Assembly (NCBI GenBank): GCA_947057875.1 | Contig: CAMSEX010000003.1 | Span: 1-23,894, forward strand | Length of the DNA stretch: 23,894 nt | From: an uncultured Clostridium sp. | GTDB taxonomy: Bacteria; Bacillota; Clostridia; TANB77; CAG-508 | Direction: 5' to 3' | Shown: positions 1 through 7,915 of the stretch, piece after piece | Layout of the letters: each line of letters begins with the position of its first letter | How positions within the stretch are numbered: position 1 is the first letter of the stretch | Translations under genes and position numbers: made by a program | Notes under the pieces: generated by a model | Databases searched by the model: none | What the model was told of the DNA's origin: nothing | The model's input: the letters and a program-made list of their open reading frames with translations, nothing else

Positions 1-47
1 CTACACTATAACCTACACTCTTTCCCTACACGACGCTCTTCCGATCT
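1..47. other. Residual Illumina adapter at contig end
   Basis: Bases 15-47 match the Illumina TruSeq read-1 universal adapter, which ends in the familiar CTTCCGATCT. Bases 1-14 are probably adapter or primer sequence as well. Read on the minus strand, the adapter adds the characteristic false C-terminus DRKSVV to the purA reading frame. This is library artefact, not genome. Real sequence begins at about position 48. Confidence 0.97.
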
Positions 48-724
48 AAAGTTGCCTGCGCCCCTTCACACACAATTGTCTTATCTTCTTCTAAAGCTCT
101 ATGTAGCATATAAACTGTATCTACCACATATGGTTTTAAATATTCTGCATATTCTCTATATTCCTGCAAAATCTTATCACTATCAAATAATGTACATCCA
201 TACAATTCTAAAATTCTATTTCGTTGCCTTACATTTCTCTTTAGCAAACTTTCAAATCGACTCGAAATGAAATCCTCTATACGAATGCCACTTCTTTCAA
301 ACTTATCACAATATGCTGGACCAATTCCTCTTTTCGTTGTCCCAATTTTATCATTTTCATCTCTTAAGTTTTCTAATAATTGGTCAAACTCAATATGATA
401 TGGAAAAATTACATGTGCCTTATCACTAACATATAAATTATTCACATCAATGCCATTTGTTTTCAAATTTTCAATTTCCTCAACTAGAACTTTCGGATCT
501 ATCACGACACCATTTCCAATAATCGCTTTTGTATTTGGATTCAAAATTCCTGACGGAATTAAATGAAAGGCATATTTTTTTCCTCCAACTTCAATTGTAT
601 GCCCTGCATTATTTCCTCCTGTACATCTTACCGCAAAATCACTATCCTTCGCTAAATAATCAATAATTTTTCCTTTTCCTTCATCTCCATAAAATGAACC
701 CAGCACTACTTTTACTTTTGCCAT
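48..724 (-). CDS. purA: Adenylosuccinate synthetase, 3' end missing
   Basis: PurA joins IMP and aspartate, using GTP, to make adenylosuccinate in cytosolic AMP synthesis. About 225 N-terminal residues of a usual ~425 are present. The start MAKVKVVLGSFYGDEGKGK contains the GDEGKGK phosphate loop. NNAGHT (about residues 38-43) and the TTKRGIGPAY segment are further family hallmarks. The start is supported by an AAGGAGG ribosome binding site four bases upstream. The frame stays open to base 26, but residues after base 48 come from adapter, so the truncation is artificial. It lies 54 bp downstream of purB on the same strand, the usual functional pairing: PurB acts on the PurA product. Identification is very secure. 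Confidence 0.97.
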
Positions 725-750
725 TTTTCCTCCTTTTCTGTATTAGAACA

Positions 751-773
751 AGGGCAGGTTATAACCATGCCCT
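751..773 (-). terminator. Hairpin between purB and purA
   Basis: The bases AGGGCA (751-756) and TGCCCT (768-773) pair around an inner GGTTATAACC palindrome. The hairpin sits between the purB stop and the purA ribosome binding site. The T content after it on the minus strand is weak, so it looks more like a partial terminator or an RNA processing/stability structure than a full terminator. Confidence 0.45.
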
Positions 774-778
774 TTGTA

Positions 779-2213
779 TTATACATTCACATTTCCTACT
801 TCTACGTTTAATAAATCCTTATATTTTTCTAAAATAGGATTTACTTCATTTTCAATAAAATCAGTTACTTGATGGCTAGCTCTTCCACATAAATTATCTG
901 GATTTAAGGCAGTTAAAATTTCTTCTTTCGTCAAACCAAAAGTGCTATCTGCAGCAATTCTGTCTATCAAATCATTTGGTCTTCCAAATTCCTTGACTTC
1001 TCTGCCAGCTTCCATTGAATACACACGAATTTTTTCATGCAAATCTTGCCTATCACCACCTTTTAAAACTGCATTCATCAAAATTTCTTCTGTTCCCATA
1101 AAAGGCAATTCTTGCATCATGTTGGTTTTAATCACATTTTCATAAACCACAATTCCACTTGCAATATTAGCATATAAAATCAAGATGCTATCCACCGCCA
1201 AAAATGCTTCTGGCACGCAAATTCTCTTGTTTGCTGAATCATCTAGCGTTCTTTCTAACCACTGCGTACTTGCCGTCATATTTGGATCCATCGAAAGTGC
1301 TATAACGTGTCTACTTAACGAATTGATTCTCTCACTTCGCATTGGATTTCGTTTGTATGCCATCGCAGACGAACCAATTTGACCACTTTCAAAAGGTTCT
1401 TCTAACTCTTTTTCATGTTGCAACAAACGCATATCATTTGCAAATTTTGAAGCACTTTGCGCAATTTGTGCTAAAACACTAAGAACTCTACTATCTAACT
1501 TTCTGGTATACGTTTGTCCGAGACACTGCATAAACTTTATCAAAACCCATTTTTTCCGCAATTTTTCCATCAATCTGTTTTACTTTTTCCTCGTCCTTAA
1601 ATAATTTCATAAAACTTTCTTGCGTTCCAGTTGTTCCTTTACAGCCAAGCAATTTCATGTGGCTTTCTACAAATTCCAACTCTTCCAAATCTTCTAACAA
1701 ATCCTGTAACCACAAAGTTGCTCTTTTACCAACTGTCGTCAACTGTGCTGGCTGAAAATGCGTATACCCTAAACAAGTTGTGTTTTTGTATTTTTCTGCA
1801 AAAATTTTCAAATGCTGAATCACAACCACCAATTTCTGTTTTATTAACTTTAATGCATTTGTCATCAAAATCACATCTGTATTATCTGTCACATAACATG
1901 ATGTTGCACCTAAATGAATGATTGGTTTAGCAAGCGGACACTTTAGTCCAAATTCATACACATGTGCCATAACATCATGTCTACATTCTGCTTCTCTTTG
2001 TGCCACAATGTCATAATCAATATCAAAAACATGGGCTTTCATTTCATTTAATTGTTCCTCTGTAATATCAATTTCAAGTTCTTTTTCTGTCTCGGCAAGT
2101 GCCACCCACAATTTTCTCCAAGTCGAATATTTGCTTGTCTCTGACCAAATATAATTCATTTCTTTACTTGGATATCTTCCAGAAAGTGGTGTACAATATG
2201 TATTTTTCTCCAT
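779..2213 (-). CDS. purB: Adenylosuccinate lyase with one internal +1 frameshift at CGG
   Basis: PurB removes fumarate from SAICAR and from adenylosuccinate in purine synthesis. Two overlapping frames (2213-1491 and 1573-779) together give the whole enzyme, 477 residues, of the longer class related to eukaryotic ADSL. The fumarate lyase signature SSAMAYKRNP lies near residues 281-290. The family motif S/T-G-Q-T-Y-T-R-K spans the break: Ser231 (TCT) is followed by one extra C and then GGA (Gly232), so the zero frame meets CGG at 1520-1518. Without the shift the protein ends 11 codons later. The start has an AAAGGAG site, and a consensus promoter lies upstream. An error or real mutation is possible, but the same form of break recurs in three other genes here. 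Confidence 0.93.
1518..1520 (-). other. In-frame CGG at purB +1 frameshift
   Basis: In the upstream purB frame the codons run GTG TCT CGG ACA. Skipping the C gives GTG TCT GGA CAA ACG TAT, encoding the conserved V-S-G-Q-T-Y. The shift is exactly one base, at a codon boundary, and the new codon is the expected glycine. Confidence 0.8.
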
Positions 2214-2242
2214 AAATTTCTCCTTTTATTAACAACACTTTT

Positions 2243-2271
2243 ATCATACAATTTTTATTAAGATTAGTCAA
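2243..2271 (-). promoter_or_regulatory. Sigma-A promoter of purB-purA
   Basis: On the minus strand a TTGACT -35 box (2271-2266) and a TATGAT -10 box (2248-2243) are separated by exactly 17 bases, about 30 bp upstream of the purB start. No purine riboswitch-like structure could be recognised in the short leader. Confidence 0.75.
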
Positions 2272-2300
2272 GCAAAATCCTATAATTTATTATTTTATTT

Positions 2301-2659
2301 TTATGATTCCCTCATTTCTTTTGCTAATTTGCCAATTGCTTTTGTTTCAATTCTAGAAACATAACTTCTAGAAATTCCCATCATATTGGCAATTTCGTGT
2401 TGCGTTTTTGGTTTATCTCCATTCAATCCAAAACGTAATTCAATGATTGTCTTTTCTCTATCTTTCAAGATATTTTTAATCTTTTCATATAAATTTTTAA
2501 TTTTAAATTTCAAATCCACTTCATCTTCAATATTGCGGTCATCGTTTTCCAAAATTTCTTGAAGTGTAACAACATTATCATCTTTATCTTTTCCAATTGG
2601 CTCATTCAAATAGACTTCTGCCCCTAGCTTTTTATTAGAACGCAAATACATCAAAATCT
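2301..2659 (-). CDS. sigK: Sigma-K, C-terminal half (sigK 3' segment, separated by skin element)
   Basis: This is the C-terminal half of the mother-cell sporulation sigma factor, corresponding to SpoIIIC of Bacillus subtilis. It starts at the recombination core in the conserved motif E-I-L-M-Y-L-R-S and carries sigma regions 3 and 4. The region-4 DNA-binding helix-turn-helix ends in GISRSYVSRIE, a hallmark of SigK/SigE. It has no start signal of its own, since the preceding sequence is the recombinase 3' end. After excision the N-half (8278-7957) joins at base 2659. The combined length is 322 + 359 = 681 bases, exactly 227 codons with no internal stop. It lies 87 bp upstream of purB on the same strand. 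Confidence 0.93.
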
Positions 2660-4349
2660 CATTTGCAATTCTTACCTGTTGGAAAAATATTATCCTTTAC
2701 ATTTCTTGCTCCTATAAAGTTAATGTTTATATCTTCTCCATCTGATGTAATAGAACTAACTAACAATTTTATCATATTTCTTTTTGTATTTAAATCTAGT
2801 GTATCAAAAGATGTAAAATAATTATCTAATACGTTTAATACTAAATCCGCCGTTTCTTTATCACTCATTTCATCATAATTGATATTAGCTAGCTCTTTTA
2901 TCTGCTTTTCTATTTCTTTATTAGCTTGCTTTAATTTTTTTATTTGAGTTGATAAATCATCCAATAACTCAACATCAATATATTTGATTTTATCTAATAA
3001 TAAATTAATGTCTTTTTCATTTTTATTCCTTAATGTCTTTAATGTTTTTACTTCTTCACTATTTTTAGAATCTTGACTAAATGCATCTGTAGAAAGATTT
3101 TTCAATGCTTGATAAAATTCTCCAGTAGGCACTACTAATTTTTTTATTTCTTCCATAACCAATCTATCTGCCTCTAAACCATTAATATTTTTACATTGGC
3201 ATTTTTGTTTTCTACTTTTATCCTTCAATTCACACATATAATCAAATACTCTACGTCCCTCTCTATCTACTACATTATGTCTTAATTTAATTCTCATCAA
3301 TGAGCCACAATATTCACACCTCAAAATTCCTGATAATAACGCATTACTAGCACCTGGCTTACGGTATCGCATTTCACTATTTTGATGTAATATATTTTGT
3401 ACTTCTATCCACTCTTTGCCAGAAATAATCCCTTCATGTTTTCCTACTGCTATAATCCAATCATTTATATCTCTTTTTACAACTTGCCTTTTCTTTTTTT
3501 CTGTCTTGTTATATACCATTAATCCATGTATCCCATCAAATTCTTTTTCATCTGCATAAATATCTACATGTAAATTTTTAAAATATTGAAGAGTATCTTT
3601 ATCAGCTACAGCATAAACTGGATTCATTAAAATATTTTTTAATCCCCATCTTGTATAAACTTTATTATTTTTGGTTTTTATATCATTTTGTATCGTATAA
3701 GTTTCTAATTTAGTTTGTGATTTTAATTCTCTCATTTTATCAAAAAGGATTTTTACAATTCTCACTTCACTATCAATAGGAGAAAGTTTATATAGTTTTC
3801 TAACTTTTCCATCTACTGTAATATTTTCAATTTGTTCTGACCCAAAACCAGTTGGAGTTATTCCACCGAAGCCAACGACCAGTTTTAGCAAGTTCAAGCA
3901 TATTATCTCTAATACGCTCTGCAATTGTATCACGTTCTAATTGAGCAAATACTGAAATCATAAACATCATGGCACGTCCGACTTGGTGTTACATTTTCAA
4001 TACTTTCTGTTGCAGACAAAAACGTCACATCATATTCATCAAATTGATTAACTAAACTACTAAAATCGGATACATTTCTGCTAATTCTATCTAGTTTGTA
4101 AAAAACAATAGTATCTATCTTTTTTTCTTTCATATCTTTTAACATTCTTTGAAAAGCTGGTCGATTAATATTATAACCCGTATATCCTTCATCTTCATAA
4201 ATAATAATGTCTTTTTCTAAGTCTACATCATCAAAAGTTAAATCAATTTTTCTTTTGCACACCTCAATTTGATTATGTGTAATTTCTCCTTTTCCTGTAA
4301 ATTTGGATTTACGAGAATAAATCGCTTTTTTTCTTTTTTCTTTTGCCAT
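2659..4349 (-). CDS. Large serine recombinase of the skin element (SpoIVCA-like) with two +1 frameshifts at CGG
   Basis: This is predicted to excise the element in the mother cell so that sigK is rebuilt. Three frames joined give 562 residues. The resolvase domain holds the catalytic motif Y-S-R-K-S (Ser15) and YKLDRISRN. It is followed by FAQLERD, a recombinase domain, a zinc ribbon (CEYCG with later Cys at YMC and KCQC) and a coiled-coil end. The zero frame breaks at CGG 3980-3978 (Ser123 then Gly124 of S-G-R-A-M) and again at CGG 3868-3866 (Leu160 then Gly161 of R-W-L-G-G). Both are repaired by skipping one C. The gene has an AAAGG site upstream of 4349, and its TGA stop falls in the att core. 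A pseudogene is the alternative, but an intact element boundary and the identical breaks elsewhere argue for recoding. Confidence 0.88.
2660..2685. repeat. Left skin attachment site (core plus inverted arm)
   Basis: The core is 2660-2664 (CATTT on plus, AAATG on the coding strand), and the 14-bp arm TTACCTGTTGGAAA lies at 2672-2685. The arm is the perfect reverse complement of the arm at 7937-7950. The AAATG core matches the right end at 7957-7961. The site overlaps the TGA stop codon of the recombinase gene. Confidence 0.88.
3866..3868 (-). other. Second in-frame CGG (+1 site) in recombinase
   Basis: In the frame reached after the first shift, the codons run TGG CTT CGG TGG. Skipping the C gives CTT GGT GGA ATA, encoding the conserved L-G-G-I that follows the recombinase G-R-W motif. 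Confidence 0.8.
3978..3980 (-). other. First in-frame CGG (+1 site) in recombinase
   Basis: The codons run CCA AGT CGG ACG. Skipping the C gives AGT GGA CGT GCC ATG ATG, encoding the conserved S-G-R-A-M-M segment that precedes F-A-Q-L-E-R-D. Confidence 0.8.
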
Positions 4350-4366
4350 TCTTCTACCTTTCCTTA

Positions 4367-4395
4367 TTGTAATATTTTTGTAAAGGATATTACAA
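4367..4395. promoter_or_regulatory. Inverted repeat in recombinase promoter region
   Basis: TTGTAATAT (4367-4375) and ATATTACAA (4387-4395) form a perfect 9-bp inverted repeat just upstream of the recombinase ribosome binding site. The surrounding DNA is very AT-rich and promoter-like. It could be an operator, for example for a mother-cell regulator, or a leader hairpin. The binding protein is unknown. Confidence 0.45.
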
Positions 4396-4417
4396 TATAT
4401 AAAAAAGTTTATTATGC

Positions 4418-4455
4418 AAAAAGTAATTTAGAATTTTAATTCTAAATTACTTTTT
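4418..4455. terminator. Bidirectional rho-independent terminator inside the element
   Basis: A perfect 16-bp stem (4418-4433 with 4440-4455) has a six-base loop. Its A-run on one side becomes a T-run on the other strand. It separates the cargo genes and the 55-residue gene from the recombinase gene, so the recombinase needs its own promoter downstream of it. Confidence 0.8.
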
Positions 4456-4471
4456 AAATTTGTGATACAAT

Positions 4472-4639
4472 TTAACTGTTATCTTTTAGATATTCTAATA
4501 TTAAATTTAACATCTTAGTTTTAGCTAAATCACTTATATTCTGTTCTCTGATTTTTTCTATCATTAGATTAGCATGAAAAGTGGCTAGTCGATCTTCAAG
4601 TTCATCTGTACTATCTGGAAAATTCACAAATACTTTCAT
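4472..4639 (-). CDS. Small 55-residue protein next to the recombinase, possible directionality factor
   Basis: I do not recognise the family with certainty. The product begins MKVFVNFPDSTDELEDRLA and continues with a charged helical segment ending in LNLILEYLKDNS. It is acidic overall with no membrane segment. No clear ribosome binding site precedes the chosen ATG, and the frame is open upstream to the DHHW stop codon, so the start is uncertain. It lies between the cargo and the recombinase, ahead of a strong terminator. In C. difficile a small skin-encoded protein acts as the recombination directionality factor for sigK excision. Position and size suggest the same role here, but that is inference only. 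Confidence 0.55.
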   Translation of the reverse strand: MKVFVNFPDSTDELEDRLATFHANLMIEKIREQNISDLAKTKMLNLILEYLKDNS

Positions 4640-4690
4640 ACAAACAAGGTATTCATTTATATGAGAAAAATTACTATATTTTTTATTTGC

Positions 4691-5776
4691 CTATTTCAAT
4701 ACATTCTGATTGAGTACTAATGTGCTATATAAAAATAGAACATCTTGATGATCAAATTCAATATAATTATCTAATAAAGTACTCGAAATATATCTAAGAT
4801 CTATTAATGTAATTTTTCTGTAATTTTGTACCAATAAAGGAGCTAAACTACTCGCATAAGAATCTCTAAATATTAATAGTTCTTTTGAATTATTTGCATT
4901 TGGGTTTTCTATACAAATTAGCGGAGTTGCTCCTGATAAATAGATATCATATTTATCTCTAGAATCGTTTTTATCATATATTTTTCCTACTTTTTCTGTT
5001 TCATAATTATACATTTTGCAATTTTCAATCACATCATTTATTAAAATGTACATTTCATCTGGACTTACCCTTACTCCTAATTGTCCATAATATGTGCCAT
5101 AAAATTCACCTATGTTTACTGGTATATTGTTTAATTCTTTTATACTTTCTATTTTCATATTCGTTTGTATTTTTTTTACTACTTTTTGTAAATTTTCTTG
5201 CCTCCAATGTAAATCAGTTCTATAATAATCATTTAATTCTAAATCCTCCCAAATGTCAATGTATTTCATATGTTGCAACTTGCATAAAGCAATTTGTTTC
5301 AGCTTATCATAATCCATTTTCAAATGTTCATCCCCTTTTAAGTAATAATTTTTATCTGGAATAATAGCATAATATACTGGCATACCTTGTAAATATTTTT
5401 CATAAATTTCATTTATTTTATCTAGCGATTGATTTAGATTTTGCTCTTTTAAGGGATACTCTATTTTATAGATAGCTCCATCTTTTTCAAACAATTGATT
5501 ATTATCTTTCTGTCTTAATAAATTCATACTAAAAAACGATTTTACACTTCTAAATATATCTCTTCCTATAAATTGGTCTACTGTATATTTTTCTATCTTA
5601 CTACTCACTTCTCCATTCATTAATTTTTTTAGTGTTATTTTAGGAAATTGTGCTAGTTTTCTTCTCTCTGTTATAGAAATTTCTTGATTTTGTTTTAATA
5701 TATTGGCCCAAAATAGTACCGTCAATATTGCAACAAACCCTATTGTAATAACAATATTTTTAGTTTTATCTTCCAC
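4691..5776 (-). CDS. DHHW/AlgJ-AlgX-like O-acetyltransferase partner protein
   Basis: A membrane-anchored SGNH-like protein of about 361 residues that probably finishes O-acetyl transfer to a surface polymer with the adjacent MBOAT. An N-terminal membrane helix (VITIGFVAILTVLFWANIL) is followed by R-K-L-A-Q-F-P, typical of DHHW proteins. RTDLHW gives the D-x-H-W catalytic motif, and FRDSYASSL supplies the nucleophilic serine block. The frame extends to a GTG at 5785, but that codon overlaps the AGGAGG site at 5790-5785. The GTG at 5776 has an 8-base spacing and is the better start. It follows the MBOAT stop at once, so the two are probably translationally coupled. Confidence 0.85.
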   Translation of the reverse strand: MEDKTKNIVITIGFVAILTVLFWANILKQNQEISITERRKLAQFPKITLKKLMNGEVSSKIEKYTVDQFIGRDIFRSVKSFFSMNLLRQKDNNQLFEKDGAIYKIEYPLKEQNLNQSLDKINEIYEKYLQGMPVYYAIIPDKNYYLKGDEHLKMDYDKLKQIALCKLQHMKYIDIWEDLELNDYYRTDLHWRQENLQKVVKKIQTNMKIESIKELNNIPVNIGEFYGTYYGQLGVRVSPDEMYILINDVIENCKMYNYETEKVGKIYDKNDSRDKYDIYLSGATPLICIENPNANNSKELLIFRDSYASSLAPLLVQNYRKITLIDLRYISSTLLDNYIEFDHQDVLFLYSTLVLNQNVLK

Positions 5777-5788
5777 CGATAACACCTC

Positions 5789-7174
5789 CTAAAACCTAAA
5801 ATATAAAAATGGACTAAAGGAACCATCTATAATATAACTTGTACTTACCATTAAAACCAATAATAAAAATATTGGCTCTATGCAGTTCATAAATTTACGT
5901 GCTTTTTTAATGCTCATTATATTTTTTAATATTGGTGTAGAACCAATTATGCCTATTACGATAACCACAAAATAACTTTTTAAGTAATATAAACTTTCTT
6001 TTGAAGTAATTGGCAGATTACCTATCCCAAATAGTCCTCCTATATTTTGCAAAATATGAGCAACACTCTCTCCATTGAATAAAATAAAACTAATCATAAC
6101 AATAAACAATGTATAAATTCGTGCCAAAATGAGAGGAACTTTTTTTAAAATTCTTTGTAGAAACATTTTTTCAATTATTAACAAAATTCCAAAATATAAC
6201 CCCCAAATCACAAAATTCCATGCAGCCCCATGCCAAAAACCTGTTAATATCCATACAATTAATATATTTCTAAACCATTTTATAGGGCTAACCTTATTTC
6301 CACCCAATGGAATATAAACATAATCTCTGAACCATGTACTCAAAGATATATGCCATCTTCTCCAAAAATCTGTGATACTTGTCGCAATATATGGATAATT
6401 AAAATTCTCTAAAAATTCAAAACCTAGCATTTTGCCTAACCCAATTGCCATATCAGAATAACCTGAAAAATCAAAATAGATTTGTAACATTCCAGAGATT
6501 GCGTAGAGCCAATAATAAAGTATACTGCTCTCATTGCTCCCTAAAATGATCGTATTTAATTCTCCTAATACATCTGCAATCAATACTTTCTTTCCTAGTC
6601 CAATAATAAACCTTCTAACTCCTAAGCTAAATTTTTCAAATGTATAGTTTCTTTTTTCTATTTGTTCTTCTATTGTGGTATATCTTACAATTGGACCAGC
6701 TATTAATTGCGGAAATAAAGAAATATACATTGCAAGTTTTAAAATATTTTTCTGAACTTTTGCCTCTTTCTTATATACATCTATTAAATAACTAACCATT
6801 TGAAAAGTATAAAAAGAGATACCAATAGGAAGTGCCACATAAATAAAATCTATTTTATTTGATATAAATAAATTTACGTTTTCTATAACAAAATTAATAC
6901 ATTTAAAATACATCAGTAATCCTACTATAATAACGATTGAGAGTATTAAAAATAACTTTGATTTCTTTTTATACTTATCTATTAAAATTCCAAATAAATA
7001 GGTTAGTATTATTGAAGTTATAATTAACCATACATATTTAGGTTCTCCATAAAAATAGAATACTAATGATGCTACCAGCAAGATTATATTCTTAAACTTG
7101 TTTGGTACTATGTAATAAATCGCCAAAGTAATTGGCAAAAAATAAAATAAAAAAGTAATACTTGAAAATACCAT
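5789..7174 (-). CDS. MBOAT-family membrane O-acyltransferase (AlgI/DltB-like)
   Basis: A 461-residue multi-pass membrane protein that moves acyl, probably acetyl, groups across the membrane for transfer to an extracellular polymer. Family motifs are clear: IAGPIVRY near residue 155, FWRRWHISLSTWFRDYVY, and TGFWHGAAWNF holding the catalytic His315. It has about ten hydrophobic segments and full family length. A GGGGAGG ribosome binding site lies just before the ATG. It is followed directly by the DHHW gene and preceded by the DUF4358 gene, a set that recurs as a cassette in clostridial genomes. The unusual point is its location inside an element that interrupts sigK. The acceptor polymer is unknown. 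Confidence 0.92.
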   Translation of the reverse strand: MVFSSITFLFYFLPITLAIYYIVPNKFKNIILLVASLVFYFYGEPKYVWLIITSIILTYLFGILIDKYKKKSKLFLILSIVIIVGLLMYFKCINFVIENVNLFISNKIDFIYVALPIGISFYTFQMVSYLIDVYKKEAKVQKNILKLAMYISLFPQLIAGPIVRYTTIEEQIEKRNYTFEKFSLGVRRFIIGLGKKVLIADVLGELNTIILGSNESSILYYWLYAISGMLQIYFDFSGYSDMAIGLGKMLGFEFLENFNYPYIATSITDFWRRWHISLSTWFRDYVYIPLGGNKVSPIKWFRNILIVWILTGFWHGAAWNFVIWGLYFGILLIIEKMFLQRILKKVPLILARIYTLFIVMISFILFNGESVAHILQNIGGLFGIGNLPITSKESLYYLKSYFVVIVIGIIGSTPILKNIMSIKKARKFMNCIEPIFLLLVLMVSTSYIIDGSFSPFLYFRF

Positions 7175-7208
7175 ATGCCTCCCCTTTTCTATTATCTATA
7201 AAATATAA

Positions 7209-7247
7209 TCGCCGTAAAATAGATACTATTTCCTATTTAAACGGCGA
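7209..7247. terminator. Strong hairpin between DUF4358 and MBOAT genes
   Basis: TCGCCGT (7209-7215) pairs with ACGGCGA (7241-7247), and the stem extends through CTATTT/AAATAG-like bases. The T-run is better on the plus strand than on the minus strand. It may act as an attenuator or partial terminator between the first and second cargo genes. Confidence 0.5.
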
Positions 7248-7264
7248 CCAATTTTTATTTTAAA

Positions 7265-7840
7265 TTAATACATTTCTGGTGGTAATTCTATTTCTTCTGT
7301 TTTTTCATATTCTTGTCCTACTGTTCCAGCTAATGTTTTAAATTTTTCATAGATTGGTTTTGCAATTTCTTCACTAGACATAACAAGGCATACTACATTT
7401 CCACTACTTGTTGTATATACTTTTTCTGCTGAAACACAAATCCATTTTCTATAGTCAACTTTATCTTTTATTGCTTCTGCAATTTCATTTGTATTTACTC
7501 CATCTTTTACTGTTAAAAGCACAAATGAATAGGCTTGCGAACTAATCATTGGCTCTGATACAGCAAGATATTGTAAATCATCTCCATTATCAAGTCCTGT
7601 ATATGATTTAACCATTAAATCGTCGTTTATATCTACTACTTGTGTTTGAACACTATTTGGTACTAGACTTTCTTGTCCTTCATATACTCTATCCATTAAA
7701 GATACTAAATCCTCTGCACTATTAACAGACTCTAATTTAGTTTCTGATTTTGAACTCGTTAAAGCAACTACTGATACAACTATTGCTGCTACAAGAATTA
7801 TAGATACTACTGCTAGAATAATTTTAATTGATCTATTCAT
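7265..7840 (-). CDS. DUF4358 domain protein, membrane-anchored
   Basis: A 191-residue protein with one N-terminal membrane helix (about residues 6-28) and an outside domain. The segments S-E-P-M-I-S-S-Q-A-Y, V-D-Y-R-K-W-I-C-V and S-G-N-V-V-C-L-V-M fit my recollection of the DUF4358 family, whose biochemical role is unknown. The AGGAGAAAACT upstream sequence supports the ATG at 7840. It is the first gene behind a consensus promoter just inside the element, and is followed by MBOAT and DHHW genes. It probably helps the same surface O-acetylation system, by inference from neighbours. Confidence 0.82.
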   Translation of the reverse strand: MNRSIKIILAVVSIILVAAIVVSVVALTSSKSETKLESVNSAEDLVSLMDRVYEGQESLVPNSVQTQVVDINDDLMVKSYTGLDNGDDLQYLAVSEPMISSQAYSFVLLTVKDGVNTNEIAEAIKDKVDYRKWICVSAEKVYTTSSGNVVCLVMSSEEIAKPIYEKFKTLAGTVGQEYEKTEEIELPPEMY

Positions 7841-7871
7841 AGTTTTCTCCTTTCTCCCTTATAATCTATAT

Positions 7872-7900
7872 ATTATAATTCAAGAATAAATAATTGTCAA
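7872..7900 (-). promoter_or_regulatory. Consensus sigma-A promoter of the skin cargo
   Basis: On the minus strand TTGACA (7900-7895) and TATAAT (7877-7872) are separated by 17 bases, a perfect match to the vegetative consensus. It lies inside the element, 32 bp upstream of the DUF4358 start. The cargo can thus be expressed in growing cells without sigK transcription. Confidence 0.9.
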
Positions 7901-7915
7901 CTGTTTTAAAAATTA

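Noticed and set aside
2301..2654. Independent gene for a small sigma-like regulator starting at 2654
   Set aside because: There is no ribosome binding site, and the sequence joins in frame to the N-half to make full SigK.
3868..3980. Classical P-site slippage at a shared slippery heptamer as the shift mechanism
   Set aside because: The codons before CGG differ at all sites (TCT, AGT, CTT, CTA, ATG), and most P-site tRNAs could not re-pair in the +1 frame.
5777..5785. DHHW start at GTG 5785
   Set aside because: The GTG overlaps its own AGGAGG site. The GTG at 5776 has an 8-base spacing.
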